The position numbers and the translations under genes are program-made. DNA of 64,000 nucleotides, taken from Paenibacillus psychroresistens (GTDB lineage: Bacteria; Bacillota; Bacilli; Paenibacillales; NBRC-103111). The DNA is taken from positions 4,316,001-4,380,000 of the forward strand of contig NZ_CP034235.1 in NCBI RefSeq assembly GCF_009728935.1, written 5' to 3'. Position 1 is the stretch's first letter. The number at the start of each line of letters is the position of its first letter. Positions 27,294-36,508 of this stretch are shown here, in pieces. The notes below the pieces were generated by a model, which made no database searches, was not told the DNA's origin, and was given only the letters and a program-made list of their open reading frames with translations.

Positions 27294-28507
27294 TATTCAT
27301 CGCTCCCTGGAGCGGCTGTACGTTCTGCAATTAGAGTGAGCAAATGTTTAGCGGCCGCTTTCTTATCCATTAGAGGCAATGCCACAACAAGCCCTGATCG
27401 ATCATAAATCCGGATGATGTTCGTATCTGTGCCAAAGCCAGCACCAGTCTGTGTGACATCATTAGCAACAACTAAATCACAATTTTTGCTTTTCAGCTTA
27501 GATATTGCATGGGCTTCTAAATTTTCCGTTTCTGCTGCAAATCCAACTACAAACTGATGAGTTTTTTGTTTGCCTATAGTTTGAAGTATATCTATATTCT
27601 TAACGAAGGTTATGGTAAGCCGTTCATCCGTCTTCTTTATTTTATGTGGTGAGATTTCCTCGGCTCTATAATCAGCAACAGCTGCTGCTTTGATGACAAT
27701 GTCCATTTGAGGCAGCTTGCTCAAGACAGCATTTAACATATCATTAGCGGATTCAATTGAAATCAACTCAACTCCCTGAGGCGGTTCGACGGTCGTAGCT
27801 CCATAAACGACAGTAACCTCTGCACCCATTTCTTTCGCAGCTTCAGCTATTGCAAACCCCATTTTCCCAGAGGAATCGTTGGTCATATAACGGACAGGAT
27901 CCAAGCGTTCTTTCGTTCCACCAGCAGTAACAAGTATTTTCCTGCCTTTTAAAGGTTTATTCTCAGCAAATTTAGCTTCAATTATAGCTACAATTTCTTC
28001 TGGCTCTGCCAATCTGCCTTTTCCAACATACCCACAAGCTAACTGGCCTTCTCCTGGTTCAATAAACCTTACACCACGTGCTCGTAAAATCCCCATATTC
28101 TGCACCACTGCCGGATGGGCGTACATATGCACATTCATCGCAGGAGCTACCATGATCGGTGCTTCTGCGGCAAGTAAAGTAGTGCTCAGCATATCATCAG
28201 CCAGACCATAAGCCATTTTCGCAATCATATTCGCCGTCGCTGGCGCAATAATAATCAAATCGGCATGATCTGCCAAATGAATATGGGTAACTACCGAAGG
28301 ATCCATTTCTGCAAAAGTATCCACGGTAACATGATTTCTCGATAAGGTTTGGAACGTTAAGGGGGCAATGAACTTGATCGCAGAGGCAGTCATAATAACA
28401 TGAACCTCAGCTCCAGCTTGAACTAACTTACTGCAAAGTGCAGCTGCTTTATATGCAGCAATCCCACCGCAAACGCCCAGTACAATTGTTTTGCCTTTTA
28501 GTGTCAT
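27293..28507 (-). CDS. coaBC: Phosphopantothenoylcysteine decarboxylase / phosphopantothenate-cysteine ligase
   Basis: 404 residues, bifunctional. The N-terminal CoaC flavoprotein part has GVCGGIAAYKA, PAMNVHMY and the ACGYVGKGRLAEPEEI substrate loop; the C-terminal CoaB part has TAGGTKERLDPVRYMTNDSSGKMG split by the usual nucleotide-binding residues. It carries out two consecutive steps of coenzyme A synthesis. A hairpin terminator lies between rpoZ and this gene, which may lower expression relative to gmk-rpoZ. Confidence 0.95.
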   Translation of the reverse strand: MTLKGKTIVLGVCGGIAAYKAAALCSKLVQAGAEVHVIMTASAIKFIAPLTFQTLSRNHVTVDTFAEMDPSVVTHIHLADHADLIIIAPATANMIAKMAYGLADDMLSTTLLAAEAPIMVAPAMNVHMYAHPAVVQNMGILRARGVRFIEPGEGQLACGYVGKGRLAEPEEIVAIIEAKFAENKPLKGRKILVTAGGTKERLDPVRYMTNDSSGKMGFAIAEAAKEMGAEVTVVYGATTVEPPQGVELISIESANDMLNAVLSKLPQMDIVIKAAAVADYRAEEISPHKIKKTDERLTITFVKNIDILQTIGKQKTHQFVVGFAAETENLEAHAISKLKSKNCDLVVANDVTQTGAGFGTDTNIIRIYDRSGLVVALPLMDKKAAAKHLLTLIAERTAAPGSDE

Positions 28508-28555
28508 CTCTAAACCTCCCCCATTTGCTTAATTAAATATTTCTTATAATTTGAG

Positions 28556-28590
28556 AAAAAAATAACAACCGCTAGGGTTGTTATTTTTTT
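28556..28590 (-). terminator. Terminator between rpoZ and coaBC
   Basis: Ten-pair stem AATAACAACC/GGTTGTTATT (28561-28570 with 28576-28585) flanked by A and T runs; on the minus strand it follows rpoZ by 30 bases. Confidence 0.8.
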
Positions 28591-28619
28591 GCTGTTAACC
28601 GCCAACACATAAGCGTCAC

Positions 28620-28847
28620 CTATTGTTGTTTGGACTTGATGCCTTCTTTTTCAGGAAGCTTCTCGTATGAAATGTAATCTCCGTATAATTCTTCTAACGC
28701 CACGCCAACCTGTTTAAATGATTTAGGGTTGCGAAGCTCCGATTTAGATCCGTCTCTTAACGAGCGAGCTCGCTTGGAAGCCGCAACAACCAAAGAATAC
28801 TTGCTGTCTACTTTATCTAATAATTTGTCGATTGAAGGATACAACAT
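28620..28847 (-). CDS. rpoZ: RNA polymerase omega subunit
   Basis: 75 residues, slightly longer than B. subtilis YloH (67). It has MLYPSIDKLLDKVDSKYSLV and the AASKRAR helix typical of omega, followed by the ALEELYGDYI region. Omega helps assemble the beta-prime subunit. It lies four bases after gmk, as in most Firmicutes. Confidence 0.94.
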   Translation of the reverse strand: MLYPSIDKLLDKVDSKYSLVVAASKRARSLRDGSKSELRNPKSFKQVGVALEELYGDYISYEKLPEKEGIKSKQQ

Positions 28848-28850
28848 AAC

Positions 28851-29489
28851 CTACACCTCATCCATCCATTTTTTTATTTTGTGCAGCACTCGTTCTTGCC
28901 GGCACCGCTCGGCGACTAGAATGGATTGGATCCGACGGCATGCCGCCTCCACCTCATCATTAACTATAGCATAATCGTAATGCTCTAACAGTCGCATCTC
29001 TGCTTTTGCTACAGACATTCGGTTACGAATCGATTCTTCACTCTCTGTCCCTCTTGTTTCGATGCGGTTTTGCAGCTCATCTAACGAAGGAGGCAATAAA
29101 AAAGTGAATACACCCTCTGGGAATTTATGCTTCACCTTTAAAGCGCCTTGCACTTCAATCTCAAGGATAATATCCTTGCCTGAGGCTAAGACCTCTTCAA
29201 CAAAATAGCGCGGAGTGCCGTAATAATTACCAACATATTCAGCCCATTCCAATAATTCATCATCCGCAATCATTTGAAGGAACTGTTCCTTCGTCCTAAA
29301 AAAATAGTTCACGCCATCGACTTCACCTTGACGAGGTTCTCGTGTAGTTGCCGATACGGAATATACCAAGTCATTTGTGCTTTTTCGAAGTGCAGCGCAT
29401 ACGGTTCCTTTGCCAACGCCGGATGGACCGGATAAGACCATAAGGATCCCTTTGTCACTGACCAAATCAGCCACTTTCTTATTCGTCAT
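28851..29489 (-). CDS. gmk: Guanylate kinase
   Basis: About 212 residues from the ATG at 29489 (AAGGA eight bases upstream); ATG at 29495 is an alternative and the frame is open to 29561. P-loop [30 protein letters not shown] and the lid region are present. It phosphorylates GMP to GDP. The start lies within the last codons of remA in another frame, an 11-base overlap that suggests coupled translation. Confidence 0.95.
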   Translation of the reverse strand: MTNKKVADLVSDKGILMVLSGPSGVGKGTVCAALRKSTNDLVYSVSATTREPRQGEVDGVNYFFRTKEQFLQMIADDELLEWAEYVGNYYGTPRYFVEEVLASGKDIILEIEVQGALKVKHKFPEGVFTFLLPPSLDELQNRIETRGTESEESIRNRMSVAKAEMRLLEHYDYAIVNDEVEAACRRIQSILVAERCRQERVLHKIKKWMDEV

Positions 29490-29739
29490 GATCATCGTCC
29501 TTGTTCGATAGTCGATGTGCAACAGTTTCGGGCTGCACAGCTGATAAAATGACATGATCACTATCAGTTATAATAACGGCACGCGTTCTTCTACCATATG
29601 TTGCATCAATCAGCATATGACGATCACGGGCTTCTTGAATAATTCTTTTGATCGGTGCAGATTCTGGACTGACAATCGAAATTATGCGATTAGCGGAAAC
29701 AATGTTCCCAAAACCAATATTAATTAGCTTGATAGCCAT
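29479..29739 (-). CDS. remA: Extracellular matrix regulatory protein RemA
   Basis: 86 residues of the RemA/DUF370 family, with [20 protein letters not shown] and the [12 protein letters not shown] stretch. RemA forms ring-like oligomers that bind DNA and activate biofilm matrix and osmoprotection genes in B. subtilis. It has GGGGGA as ribosome site, placed four bases after the last hairpin of repeat array B. Order yicC-remA-gmk-rpoZ is conserved. Confidence 0.95.
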   Translation of the reverse strand: MAIKLINIGFGNIVSANRIISIVSPESAPIKRIIQEARDRHMLIDATYGRRTRAVIITDSDHVILSAVQPETVAHRLSNKDDDHDE

Positions 29740-29754
29740 TCTTTAGATCCCCCT

Positions 29755-29855
29755 AAGAGTTTTCGTTAGAAAACTTTCTTCGTAAGCACCAGCTGAGTTT
29801 TGCGTTAGCAAAACTTGCATCGTAAGCATAATCTGAGTTTTCGCTAGAAAACTTA
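29755..29855 (-). repeat. Hairpin repeat array B (three hairpins) in the yicC-remA gap
   Basis: Three hairpins: AGTTTTC-GTTA-GAAAACT (29758-29775), AGTTTTGC-GTTA-GCAAAACT (29796-29815), AGTTTTC-GCTA-GAAAACT (29836-29853), separated by CGTAAGCA (29781-29788) and CGTAAGCAT (29821-29829). On the minus strand the array begins inside the yicC stop codon and ends just before the remA ribosome site, so it fills the whole gap. The G-C to C-G closing changes are compensated. Confidence 0.88.
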
Positions 29856-30734
29856 CTGAATATTTTGGACCTGTTCACGCATTTTTTCCAATTCAGCTTT
29901 CATTTCCACTACATCGTTGATCAGGTCACTATCATTTGCTTTGGAGCCTATGGTATTGACTTCACGATTCATCTCTTGCAATAAGAAATCAAGCTTTCTT
30001 CCTACTGGCTCTATTGCTTGAAGCAGCTGGCTAAATTGTTGAAAATGGCTCTCAAGTCGAGTTAACTCTTCATCTACATTGGTTCGGTCTATATGTAAGG
30101 CGACTTCCTGCAGCAGTCGTTGCTCGTCGTAAGGAATTCCTTCGAGAGCATCCTGCAAACGAATTCGTAATTTCTGTCGATATTGTTCAATCACTTTAGG
30201 TGCCAATAGCTGCATCGATTGATGCAAAGCACGTAGCGCAGCCAATCTCGTCGCTAAGTCCGTTTGTAAATGCTTGCCTTCGGTCTGTCGCATTAGATTT
30301 AATTCTACTAAAGCTTCATCCAAACATGAAAGCATTTGATCTTGAAGTAAAGGATCGACATCGTTAGATGGTTCTCCTAGCTTAATTAACTCAGGAATTT
30401 GCAAAAGATCCTGAATCGTTAATGTGTCTGGCAAGCCAAATTTAGTTCGCAGCTGCTGTGCCGCATTATAGTAAGCCTCAGCAAGCGACCAATCAAGTGT
30501 AACAACATGATTCTCTGCTGTCTGACGAACAATGCTGACAAACGCATCTAATTTCCCGCGTTGGAGACTAGAACGAACCCGCTGTTTAACCGCATCTTCT
30601 AATCGCGACCATTGTCTTGGCAATCGTATTGTCATTTCCAAATAACGATGATTCACAGATTTCAATTCAACCTGAAGCTGATACTCTTTAAATGCTAATG
30701 ACGCTTGTCCAAACCCAGTCATGCTCTGAATCAA
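29853..30734 (-). CDS. yloC: YicC/YloC family endoribonuclease-like protein
   Basis: About 293 residues of the YicC family, with the N-terminal IQSMTGFGQAS, the KSVNHRYLEMTIRLP stretch and the C-terminal LDFLLQEMNREVNTIGSKA signature. E. coli YicC is an RNase; the B. subtilis relative YloC is little studied. The start is uncertain: TTG at 30734 agrees with the usual family N-terminus, while GTG at 30743 and TTG at 30749 are also in frame and none has a strong ribosome site. The stop codon is part of the first hairpin of repeat array B. Confidence 0.88.
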   Translation of the reverse strand: MIQSMTGFGQASLAFKEYQLQVELKSVNHRYLEMTIRLPRQWSRLEDAVKQRVRSSLQRGKLDAFVSIVRQTAENHVVTLDWSLAEAYYNAAQQLRTKFGLPDTLTIQDLLQIPELIKLGEPSNDVDPLLQDQMLSCLDEALVELNLMRQTEGKHLQTDLATRLAALRALHQSMQLLAPKVIEQYRQKLRIRLQDALEGIPYDEQRLLQEVALHIDRTNVDEELTRLESHFQQFSQLLQAIEPVGRKLDFLLQEMNREVNTIGSKANDSDLINDVVEMKAELEKMREQVQNIQ

Positions 30735-30801
30735 TTCACTCACATCCAAGAAGCCTGCCGAAGCAAACCGTCATTAAGAACATATATCCTACCATTTTAA
30801 T

Positions 30802-32697
30802 TCATTTCGCTGGCGGGTACAAGGGCAAATCGACACGATTTGATTTTTTCCAAATATATTGGGTTAATTCTACCGTCATTTCATAGAAAGTCATCGTCGT
30901 CATTAGATAAATCCCATTGAAATATTGCATAGCCGCATCAACCAGCTCTTTCGCTATGATTACACCCATCCGTCTGCCCGCTTCGCCTTCTAAACCAGCC
31001 ATACGTTTGCGTATATCATCCGAAATTCGAATGCCAGGTACCTCATTATGCAAAAATTCCGCATTTCTTCCGCTCACCAAAGGCATAATCCCAAGAAAAA
31101 TCGGGATATCAATATGCTTTGAGGCAAGATAAAATTTCTCAATCTGCGTCACATCAAATATCGGCTGAGTCATGAAATAATCAGCACCTGCAGCCACCTT
31201 TTTCTCCATACGCTGGATGCCTTTATCCAAATGTTTAATGTTGGGATCAAAAGCAGCACCGACAATAAAATTCGACTTTTGTTTTAACAGCTTACCCGAA
31301 AAGGCTATGCCTTCATTCAATTGCTTAGTCATCCGGATTAAATCAAATGAAGTTAGATCATAAACAGAGCTGGAACCAGGCAGATCCCCTACTCTTGCCG
31401 GATCTCCAGTAATCGCTAGGATATGGTTGATTCCAAGCGCATGTAACCCCATTAAATGAGATTGTGTGCCAATTAAGTTGCGGTCCCTGCAAGCCACATG
31501 CAGCAACGGCCTTGCTCCAATCCGATCTTTAATTAAATGCCCCATCGACATATTGCTGATTCGCGTTTGAGCCAATGAATTATCAGCAAGCGTGATAGCA
31601 TCAGCACCAACATCCTTTAAGGCCTGGGAACCCTTCATAAACTTCTCAATTGCTAAGTCGCGCGGAGAATCCCATTCCACAATAACGGTGTGACGTTTTT
31701 TGACTAGCTCCAGAATCGAAGGCTCCGCTACTGGAAGCTCGACTTCTGGCTTTGCTTCAACCACTTTATGCTCATTAATTACGATAACTTGAGATTTAGG
31801 AGTAGTATCTGTGGAAGGAATATACAATTCTAATGCTTTAGCCATCGCAGCCACATGCTCTGGTGTAGTCCCGCAGCAGCCGCCAATAATCCGCGCCCCT
31901 AAATCAGCAAATTGCAAAGCAGTTTCTGCAAAATATTGAGGTGTCGCACGATACATATAACGTCCATCTACATAACCAGGTAACCCAGCATTCGAGAATA
32001 CCGAATAAGGTCCATTCACAAATGGAGTTATTTTCTCCAGGGCTCGTAAAATCCCATTCGGGCCGCTATGACAGTTAAACCCAACAACAGAAGCCCCATT
32101 TGCTTGCAGCTGCTGAAAAGCTTCAACAAATGGGATGCCATCTCTTGTAAGACCGCTATCTTCTGTAGCAAATTGACAGATTACCGGAACGTCGCTTATC
32201 TTACGAATAATCGCAAGTGCTGACTTGATTTCCGAGAAGTCTGAAAAGGTTTCAAGCAGAATTCCGTCCGCCTCAGCCGATAGCAAGGCTTCGATTTGCT
32301 GCTGTAAATCGTAGTCGACTTGGACTGTAGTTATATTGGTTTGTCTACCTGAACGGACAGAACCCACAGCTCCAACCACATAAGCATCTGCGCCCACAGC
32401 TTGTCGAGCTAAGCGGACACCAGCCTGGTTGATGGCTACTACATCATTCTCCAGACCATATCTCGAAAGCTTCTCGCGATTGGCGGAGAAGGTATTCGTT
32501 TCAATCAAACGTGCACCTGCCTCATAATAGAGACGGTGCACTTCCATAATATTAGCTGGTTTTAATAAATTAAACTCTTCATAGGAAACACCAATTGGAT
32601 GGCCTAATTGATATAGATAGGTCCCCATCGCACCATCACCAATGATGATTCGCTGCTTTAAGGCGTCTCGCAGATCTAGCTTCTCATCAGGATTCAT
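30802..32697 (-). CDS. yitJ: Bifunctional homocysteine S-methyltransferase / methylenetetrahydrofolate reductase
   Basis: 631 residues. The first about 300 residues form a zinc-dependent homocysteine methyltransferase barrel with the Cys ligands in VVGFNCHSG and GGCCGTTPEH; the rest is a MetF-type 5,10-methylenetetrahydrofolate reductase with ITLADNSLAQTR, LLHVACRDRNL and AITGDPAR. It links one-carbon metabolism to methionine synthesis, probably together with other methionine enzymes outside the window. It follows dapF by one base and sits where B. subtilis has no such gene, between yloB and yloC. Confidence 0.92.
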   Translation of the reverse strand: MNPDEKLDLRDALKQRIIIGDGAMGTYLYQLGHPIGVSYEEFNLLKPANIMEVHRLYYEAGARLIETNTFSANREKLSRYGLENDVVAINQAGVRLARQAVGADAYVVGAVGSVRSGRQTNITTVQVDYDLQQQIEALLSAEADGILLETFSDFSEIKSALAIIRKISDVPVICQFATEDSGLTRDGIPFVEAFQQLQANGASVVGFNCHSGPNGILRALEKITPFVNGPYSVFSNAGLPGYVDGRYMYRATPQYFAETALQFADLGARIIGGCCGTTPEHVAAMAKALELYIPSTDTTPKSQVIVINEHKVVEAKPEVELPVAEPSILELVKKRHTVIVEWDSPRDLAIEKFMKGSQALKDVGADAITLADNSLAQTRISNMSMGHLIKDRIGARPLLHVACRDRNLIGTQSHLMGLHALGINHILAITGDPARVGDLPGSSSVYDLTSFDLIRMTKQLNEGIAFSGKLLKQKSNFIVGAAFDPNIKHLDKGIQRMEKKVAAGADYFMTQPIFDVTQIEKFYLASKHIDIPIFLGIMPLVSGRNAEFLHNEVPGIRISDDIRKRMAGLEGEAGRRMGVIIAKELVDAAMQYFNGIYLMTTMTFYEMTVELTQYIWKKSNRVDLPLYPPAK

Positions 32698-32698
32698 G

Positions 32699-33535
32699 CT
32701 AGATTTCCACCGATCCTTTATAAACTTCCTGCGCGGGTCCAGTCATATAAACATGATTGTCCACTTCATTCCATTCAATAAATAAATTACCGCCTTTTAA
32801 GGAGATCGTAGCTTCACGATCCGTTACTCCATTTAGCACAGATGCAACTAAAGTAGCACAAGCACCAGTTCCACAAGCCAATGTTGGACCCGCTCCGCGT
32901 TCCCATACACGCATATCCGCATAATCACGAGATTTAACGGTAACAAATTCTACATTGATTTTACGTGGAAACATTGGATGAGTCTCAAGCTTAGGGCCCC
33001 AAGTTTGCAGATCCATATTAATCGCATCATCCACGTAAATCACACAATGGGGATTGCCCATTGACACGGCTGTAAAGCGAAATTCACGCCCATCCACTTC
33101 AATTGGATAATCCTTAACAATGTCTTGATCCACAGTCGTTGGTACTTGAGTACCTTTTAGAATCGGTTGTCCCATATCGACGCGAACGGTATCAACTTTG
33201 CCATCCTTGAGAAATAGCTGCACATTTTGTTTGCCCGCGCCGATGGTTTCAATCGAAATTTCCGTTTGCCCAATCATTCCATGATCATAAACATATTTAG
33301 ATACACAACGAATCGCATTGCCGCATTGCTCAGCTTCCGATCCATCTGAATTCATAATTCTCATCATAAAATCTGCTTTTTCTGAAGGCAGAATATACAC
33401 CAATCCGTCAGCACCAATTCCAAAAAAACGATCACACAGCTTGATAGCTAATTCAGCTGCCTGTTCAGGTAATTTTGGCTCGCCAGTAACTATAATAAAA
33501 TCGTTGCCTAATCCATGCATTTTTGTAAAATTCAT
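32699..33535 (-). CDS. dapF: Diaminopimelate epimerase
   Basis: 278 residues from the ATG at 33535, nine bases after AGGGGTG; an in-frame GTG at 33547 is a poorer start. Both catalytic cysteines are seen, in SEAEQCGNAIRCV and GPTLACGTGACATL, as well as the N-terminal FTKMHGLGNDF. It converts LL- to meso-diaminopimelate for lysine and peptidoglycan synthesis. The 5' gap contains one copy of a 74-base repeat. Confidence 0.95.
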   Translation of the reverse strand: MNFTKMHGLGNDFIIVTGEPKLPEQAAELAIKLCDRFFGIGADGLVYILPSEKADFMMRIMNSDGSEAEQCGNAIRCVSKYVYDHGMIGQTEISIETIGAGKQNVQLFLKDGKVDTVRVDMGQPILKGTQVPTTVDQDIVKDYPIEVDGREFRFTAVSMGNPHCVIYVDDAINMDLQTWGPKLETHPMFPRKINVEFVTVKSRDYADMRVWERGAGPTLACGTGACATLVASVLNGVTDREATISLKGGNLFIEWNEVDNHVYMTGPAQEVYKGSVEI

Positions 33536-33578
33536 TGTAGGATACACCCCTGATTATAATATGTGTAAGGATAAAAGA

Positions 33579-33652
33579 CTACGCCGTCATTCTGAAAGAA
33601 GACGGTCCTTTTGTCCGAAAATATAAGATCTGTATATAGGTGAAACTTATAC
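33579..33652. repeat. 74-nt structured repeat, copy 1 (upstream of dapF)
   Basis: Same length as the copy at 52195-52268 and 66 of 74 bases identical, with no gap. It contains a first hairpin (CCGTC/GACGG, 33584-33605) and a second stem TATAAG/CTTATA (33622-33651). Four of the eight differences to copy 2 fall in the first stem and preserve or improve pairing. No ORF. A TATAAT lies about 20 bases further, toward dapF. Confidence 0.85.
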
Positions 33653-33733
33653 AATCTTATATTTTAAAGACATTTAGACTTTATCATATCGTAAAACCTT
33701 GGGAATGCATAGCCTTAGGCAAGCATTTACTAT

Positions 33734-36508
33734 CTAACGAGTTACAGACTTTGTACGATAGCTTAATCTCTTACGGCTTGAAGGAGTTTGGAGCACACTG
33801 CCAATCCCCATTAAGAATGTTGGGATACCCGCTGCAATCAAGACAAGAATCCAATCCTCCCAGTCCAGTGAAACGGTTTTGAAGATCGGTTGAAGCGCGC
33901 TAATATATAAGACCCCAAGCAATAGAACCACTGAAGAGAATACGGAAACAACCAAATATTTATTCTGAAAAGGATTGCGATGAAAAATCGAGCGCGAGCT
34001 GCGGCAATCAAATACATGAATTAACTGAGCCATGACTAAAGTTGCAAAAGCAACCGATTGGGCTTTTAATAAACTAGCTGCATTATCAGGCAGACTATGC
34101 AGAGTCAACCAAAAAGCTCCAAGTGTACATATCCCGATTAAAAATCCTCGACTAATTATTTTCCAGCCTAATCTTCGCGCAAATATATTTTCTTTAGCCG
34201 AACGCGGATGATGCTGCATTAAATCTTTTTCAGCTTGATCGACACCAAGTGCCATCGCAGGCAACCCATCGGTTACCAGATTGACCCACAAAATTTGAAT
34301 CGGCAGTAAAGGCAAAGGCAGAGCAAGCATCATCGCGAAAAACATCGTCAGAATTTCTCCAACATTGGATGCAAGCAAATAACGAATGAATTTACGAATA
34401 TTCTCATAAATACCGCGACCTTCTTCAATCGCTGCAACAATCGTTGCAAAATTATCATCGCTGAGAATTAAGGATGACGCTTCCTTAGCCACGTCTGTCC
34501 CACTAATCCCCATGGCAATCCCAATATCCGCCGCTTTAATCGCTGGTGCATCATTAACTCCATCTCCTGTCATGGCTACAACATGTCCTTTACGCTGCAA
34601 GGCTTTGACAATATTAAGCTTATGCTCAGGAGATACTCGCGCATATACATAAACATCCTCAACTACAGCATCTAGCTGCTGCTCATTCATCAAAGCTAGC
34701 TGTTTGCCCTCTAAGGTTAGTCCCTTTGGCGGCAGCATCCCCAATTGTTTAGCAATCGCTTCAGCCGTTGTACGATGATCCCCTGTAATCATTATGGTAC
34801 GAATGCCAGCTTTTCTGCATTTACTGATAGCTTCCCGCACTTCTTTGCGAGGTGGATCGATCATCCCCGTTAGACCGATGAAGACTAAATTACTCTCGGC
34901 CTGATCTGCTTGGTCTAATGTTTCAGCTGTTTTCATTTCGCGATAAGCCATACCTAACACCCGTAGTGCCGACCTCGCCATGCCTTCATTAGCGGACATC
35001 ACTTTATTGCGCAATGTAGCCGTAAACGGAATGACTTTGTTATCCCAGAGAATGTAATTACATTGATCTAATAGAACATCTGGAGCGCCTTTGGTATAAA
35101 TCAAAGCTCCACCCGGATAGGTCACTGCAATTGACATCCGTTTACGATCGGAGTCAAAAGGGAATTCTTTCGTACGTTGAAACCCCTGCAGAGCAGCTTC
35201 ATTAACTCCGGCTTTGGCTCCTAGGACTACTAAAGCCCCTTCCGTTGGATCTCCTTTAATACTCCAAATATGATTGGCTGCTTGCTTACCCTTTTTCCCG
35301 CTTGCTTCAACCACTTCTTCGTTCAAAGTGGCATTATTGCAGAGAACCGATGCATGCATCAACCTCCGCAGCATCTCATTGTTGCGGATAGAGACTGGAC
35401 TTCCTTCACCAGTTATCTCACCATTAGGATCATAGCCATCTCCAGTCACCTCTAACACTTGCCCGCCTAACCAAATATGTGTAACGGTCATTTTATTCTG
35501 AGTCAAAGTACCTGTTTTATCCGAGCATATTACTGAAGCACAACCTAATGTCTCTACGGATGGCAGCTTTCGGACAATTGCCTTGCGTTTAATCATCCGT
35601 TGAACGCCTAATGCTAACGCTATAGTAACAATCGCTGGCAAGCCTTCTGGAATGGCTGCTACTGCTAAGCTAACTCCTGAGAGGAACATCGAGTAAGGTG
35701 GCTGTCCGTGTAAAATCCCTGCTACAACGACAAGAATAGTTAGGCCAATTGCAACCACAATCAATATTTTACCTAGCTGCTCCAACCTGTGCTGCAGCGG
35801 AGTTTCCATCGATTCTGTCCCTTGGATTAAGCCAGCGATTTTTCCCATTTCTGTTTTCATTGCTGTGCGAATAACAATGCCTGTTCCTGTACCGCGTGTC
35901 ACCATTGTCCCCATAAAACCTAAATTCTTCTGATCACCAAGCGGCAGTAGATCGTCGGAAATAGGTTCTGTATGCTTATTAACCGAAATCGACTCACCGG
36001 TAAGCGCTGATTCTTCCACATAAACACTATTCGCTTTCATCCATCGAATGTCTGCAGGTATGCGATCTCCGCTCTCCAATACCACTAAATCACCGGGTAC
36101 CAGCTCTTTTGCCGGAATCTGATGAATAGTTCCTTCTCGAATAACTTTTGCTGTCGGAGCCGATAACGCCTTTAACGCAATTAACGAACGTTCTGCACGA
36201 AACTCTTGCACAAACCCTAGGACACCATTCATCACAATGATCGCGACAATCGTAATCGCATCTAAGTATTCGCCTAATAACCCTGAGATTAAAGTTGCTC
36301 CCATCAGCACCAAAACCATAAAATCTTTAAATTGATTCAAAAGCAATTTGATTGATGATGCTCGCTTTCCTTCTGAGAGTGCATTCTCCCCTACAAGACC
36401 CTTGCGTTTATTTGCTTCTTCCCAATGTAATCCCTGCGTTGGCAGTGTTTGCTGCTCGTGTAAGGTTTCGTTTACGGATAATTGGTATTCTTGCTTCTGC
36501 TGCTCCAT
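33734..36508 (-). CDS. yloB: P-type calcium-transporting ATPase (YloB type)
   Basis: About 924 residues from the ATG at 36508 (CAAGGAGG upstream; frame open to 36541). A P2A-type cation pump: ALTGESISV (actuator), phosphorylation site CSDKTGTLTQNKM, KGDPTEGAL (nucleotide domain) and MTGDGVNDAPAIKAADIG, with ten expected membrane segments; the fourth segment PEGLP is present (VAAIPEGLPAIV). In B. subtilis YloB is a calcium pump expressed during sporulation. It lies next to rqcH (YloA) as there, in divergent orientation here. Confidence 0.93.
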   Translation of the reverse strand: MEQQKQEYQLSVNETLHEQQTLPTQGLHWEEANKRKGLVGENALSEGKRASSIKLLLNQFKDFMVLVLMGATLISGLLGEYLDAITIVAIIVMNGVLGFVQEFRAERSLIALKALSAPTAKVIREGTIHQIPAKELVPGDLVVLESGDRIPADIRWMKANSVYVEESALTGESISVNKHTEPISDDLLPLGDQKNLGFMGTMVTRGTGTGIVIRTAMKTEMGKIAGLIQGTESMETPLQHRLEQLGKILIVVAIGLTILVVVAGILHGQPPYSMFLSGVSLAVAAIPEGLPAIVTIALALGVQRMIKRKAIVRKLPSVETLGCASVICSDKTGTLTQNKMTVTHIWLGGQVLEVTGDGYDPNGEITGEGSPVSIRNNEMLRRLMHASVLCNNATLNEEVVEASGKKGKQAANHIWSIKGDPTEGALVVLGAKAGVNEAALQGFQRTKEFPFDSDRKRMSIAVTYPGGALIYTKGAPDVLLDQCNYILWDNKVIPFTATLRNKVMSANEGMARSALRVLGMAYREMKTAETLDQADQAESNLVFIGLTGMIDPPRKEVREAISKCRKAGIRTIMITGDHRTTAEAIAKQLGMLPPKGLTLEGKQLALMNEQQLDAVVEDVYVYARVSPEHKLNIVKALQRKGHVVAMTGDGVNDAPAIKAADIGIAMGISGTDVAKEASSLILSDDNFATIVAAIEEGRGIYENIRKFIRYLLASNVGEILTMFFAMMLALPLPLLPIQILWVNLVTDGLPAMALGVDQAEKDLMQHHPRSAKENIFARRLGWKIISRGFLIGICTLGAFWLTLHSLPDNAASLLKAQSVAFATLVMAQLIHVFDCRSSRSIFHRNPFQNKYLVVSVFSSVVLLLGVLYISALQPIFKTVSLDWEDWILVLIAAGIPTFLMGIGSVLQTPSSRKRLSYRTKSVTR

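Noticed and set aside
29756-29826. Small peptide frame within array B, starting at ATGCTTACGATG
   Set aside because: The frame exists only because of the repeat; a similar peptide seems to appear in array A in another frame, and it is not conserved among the arrays.
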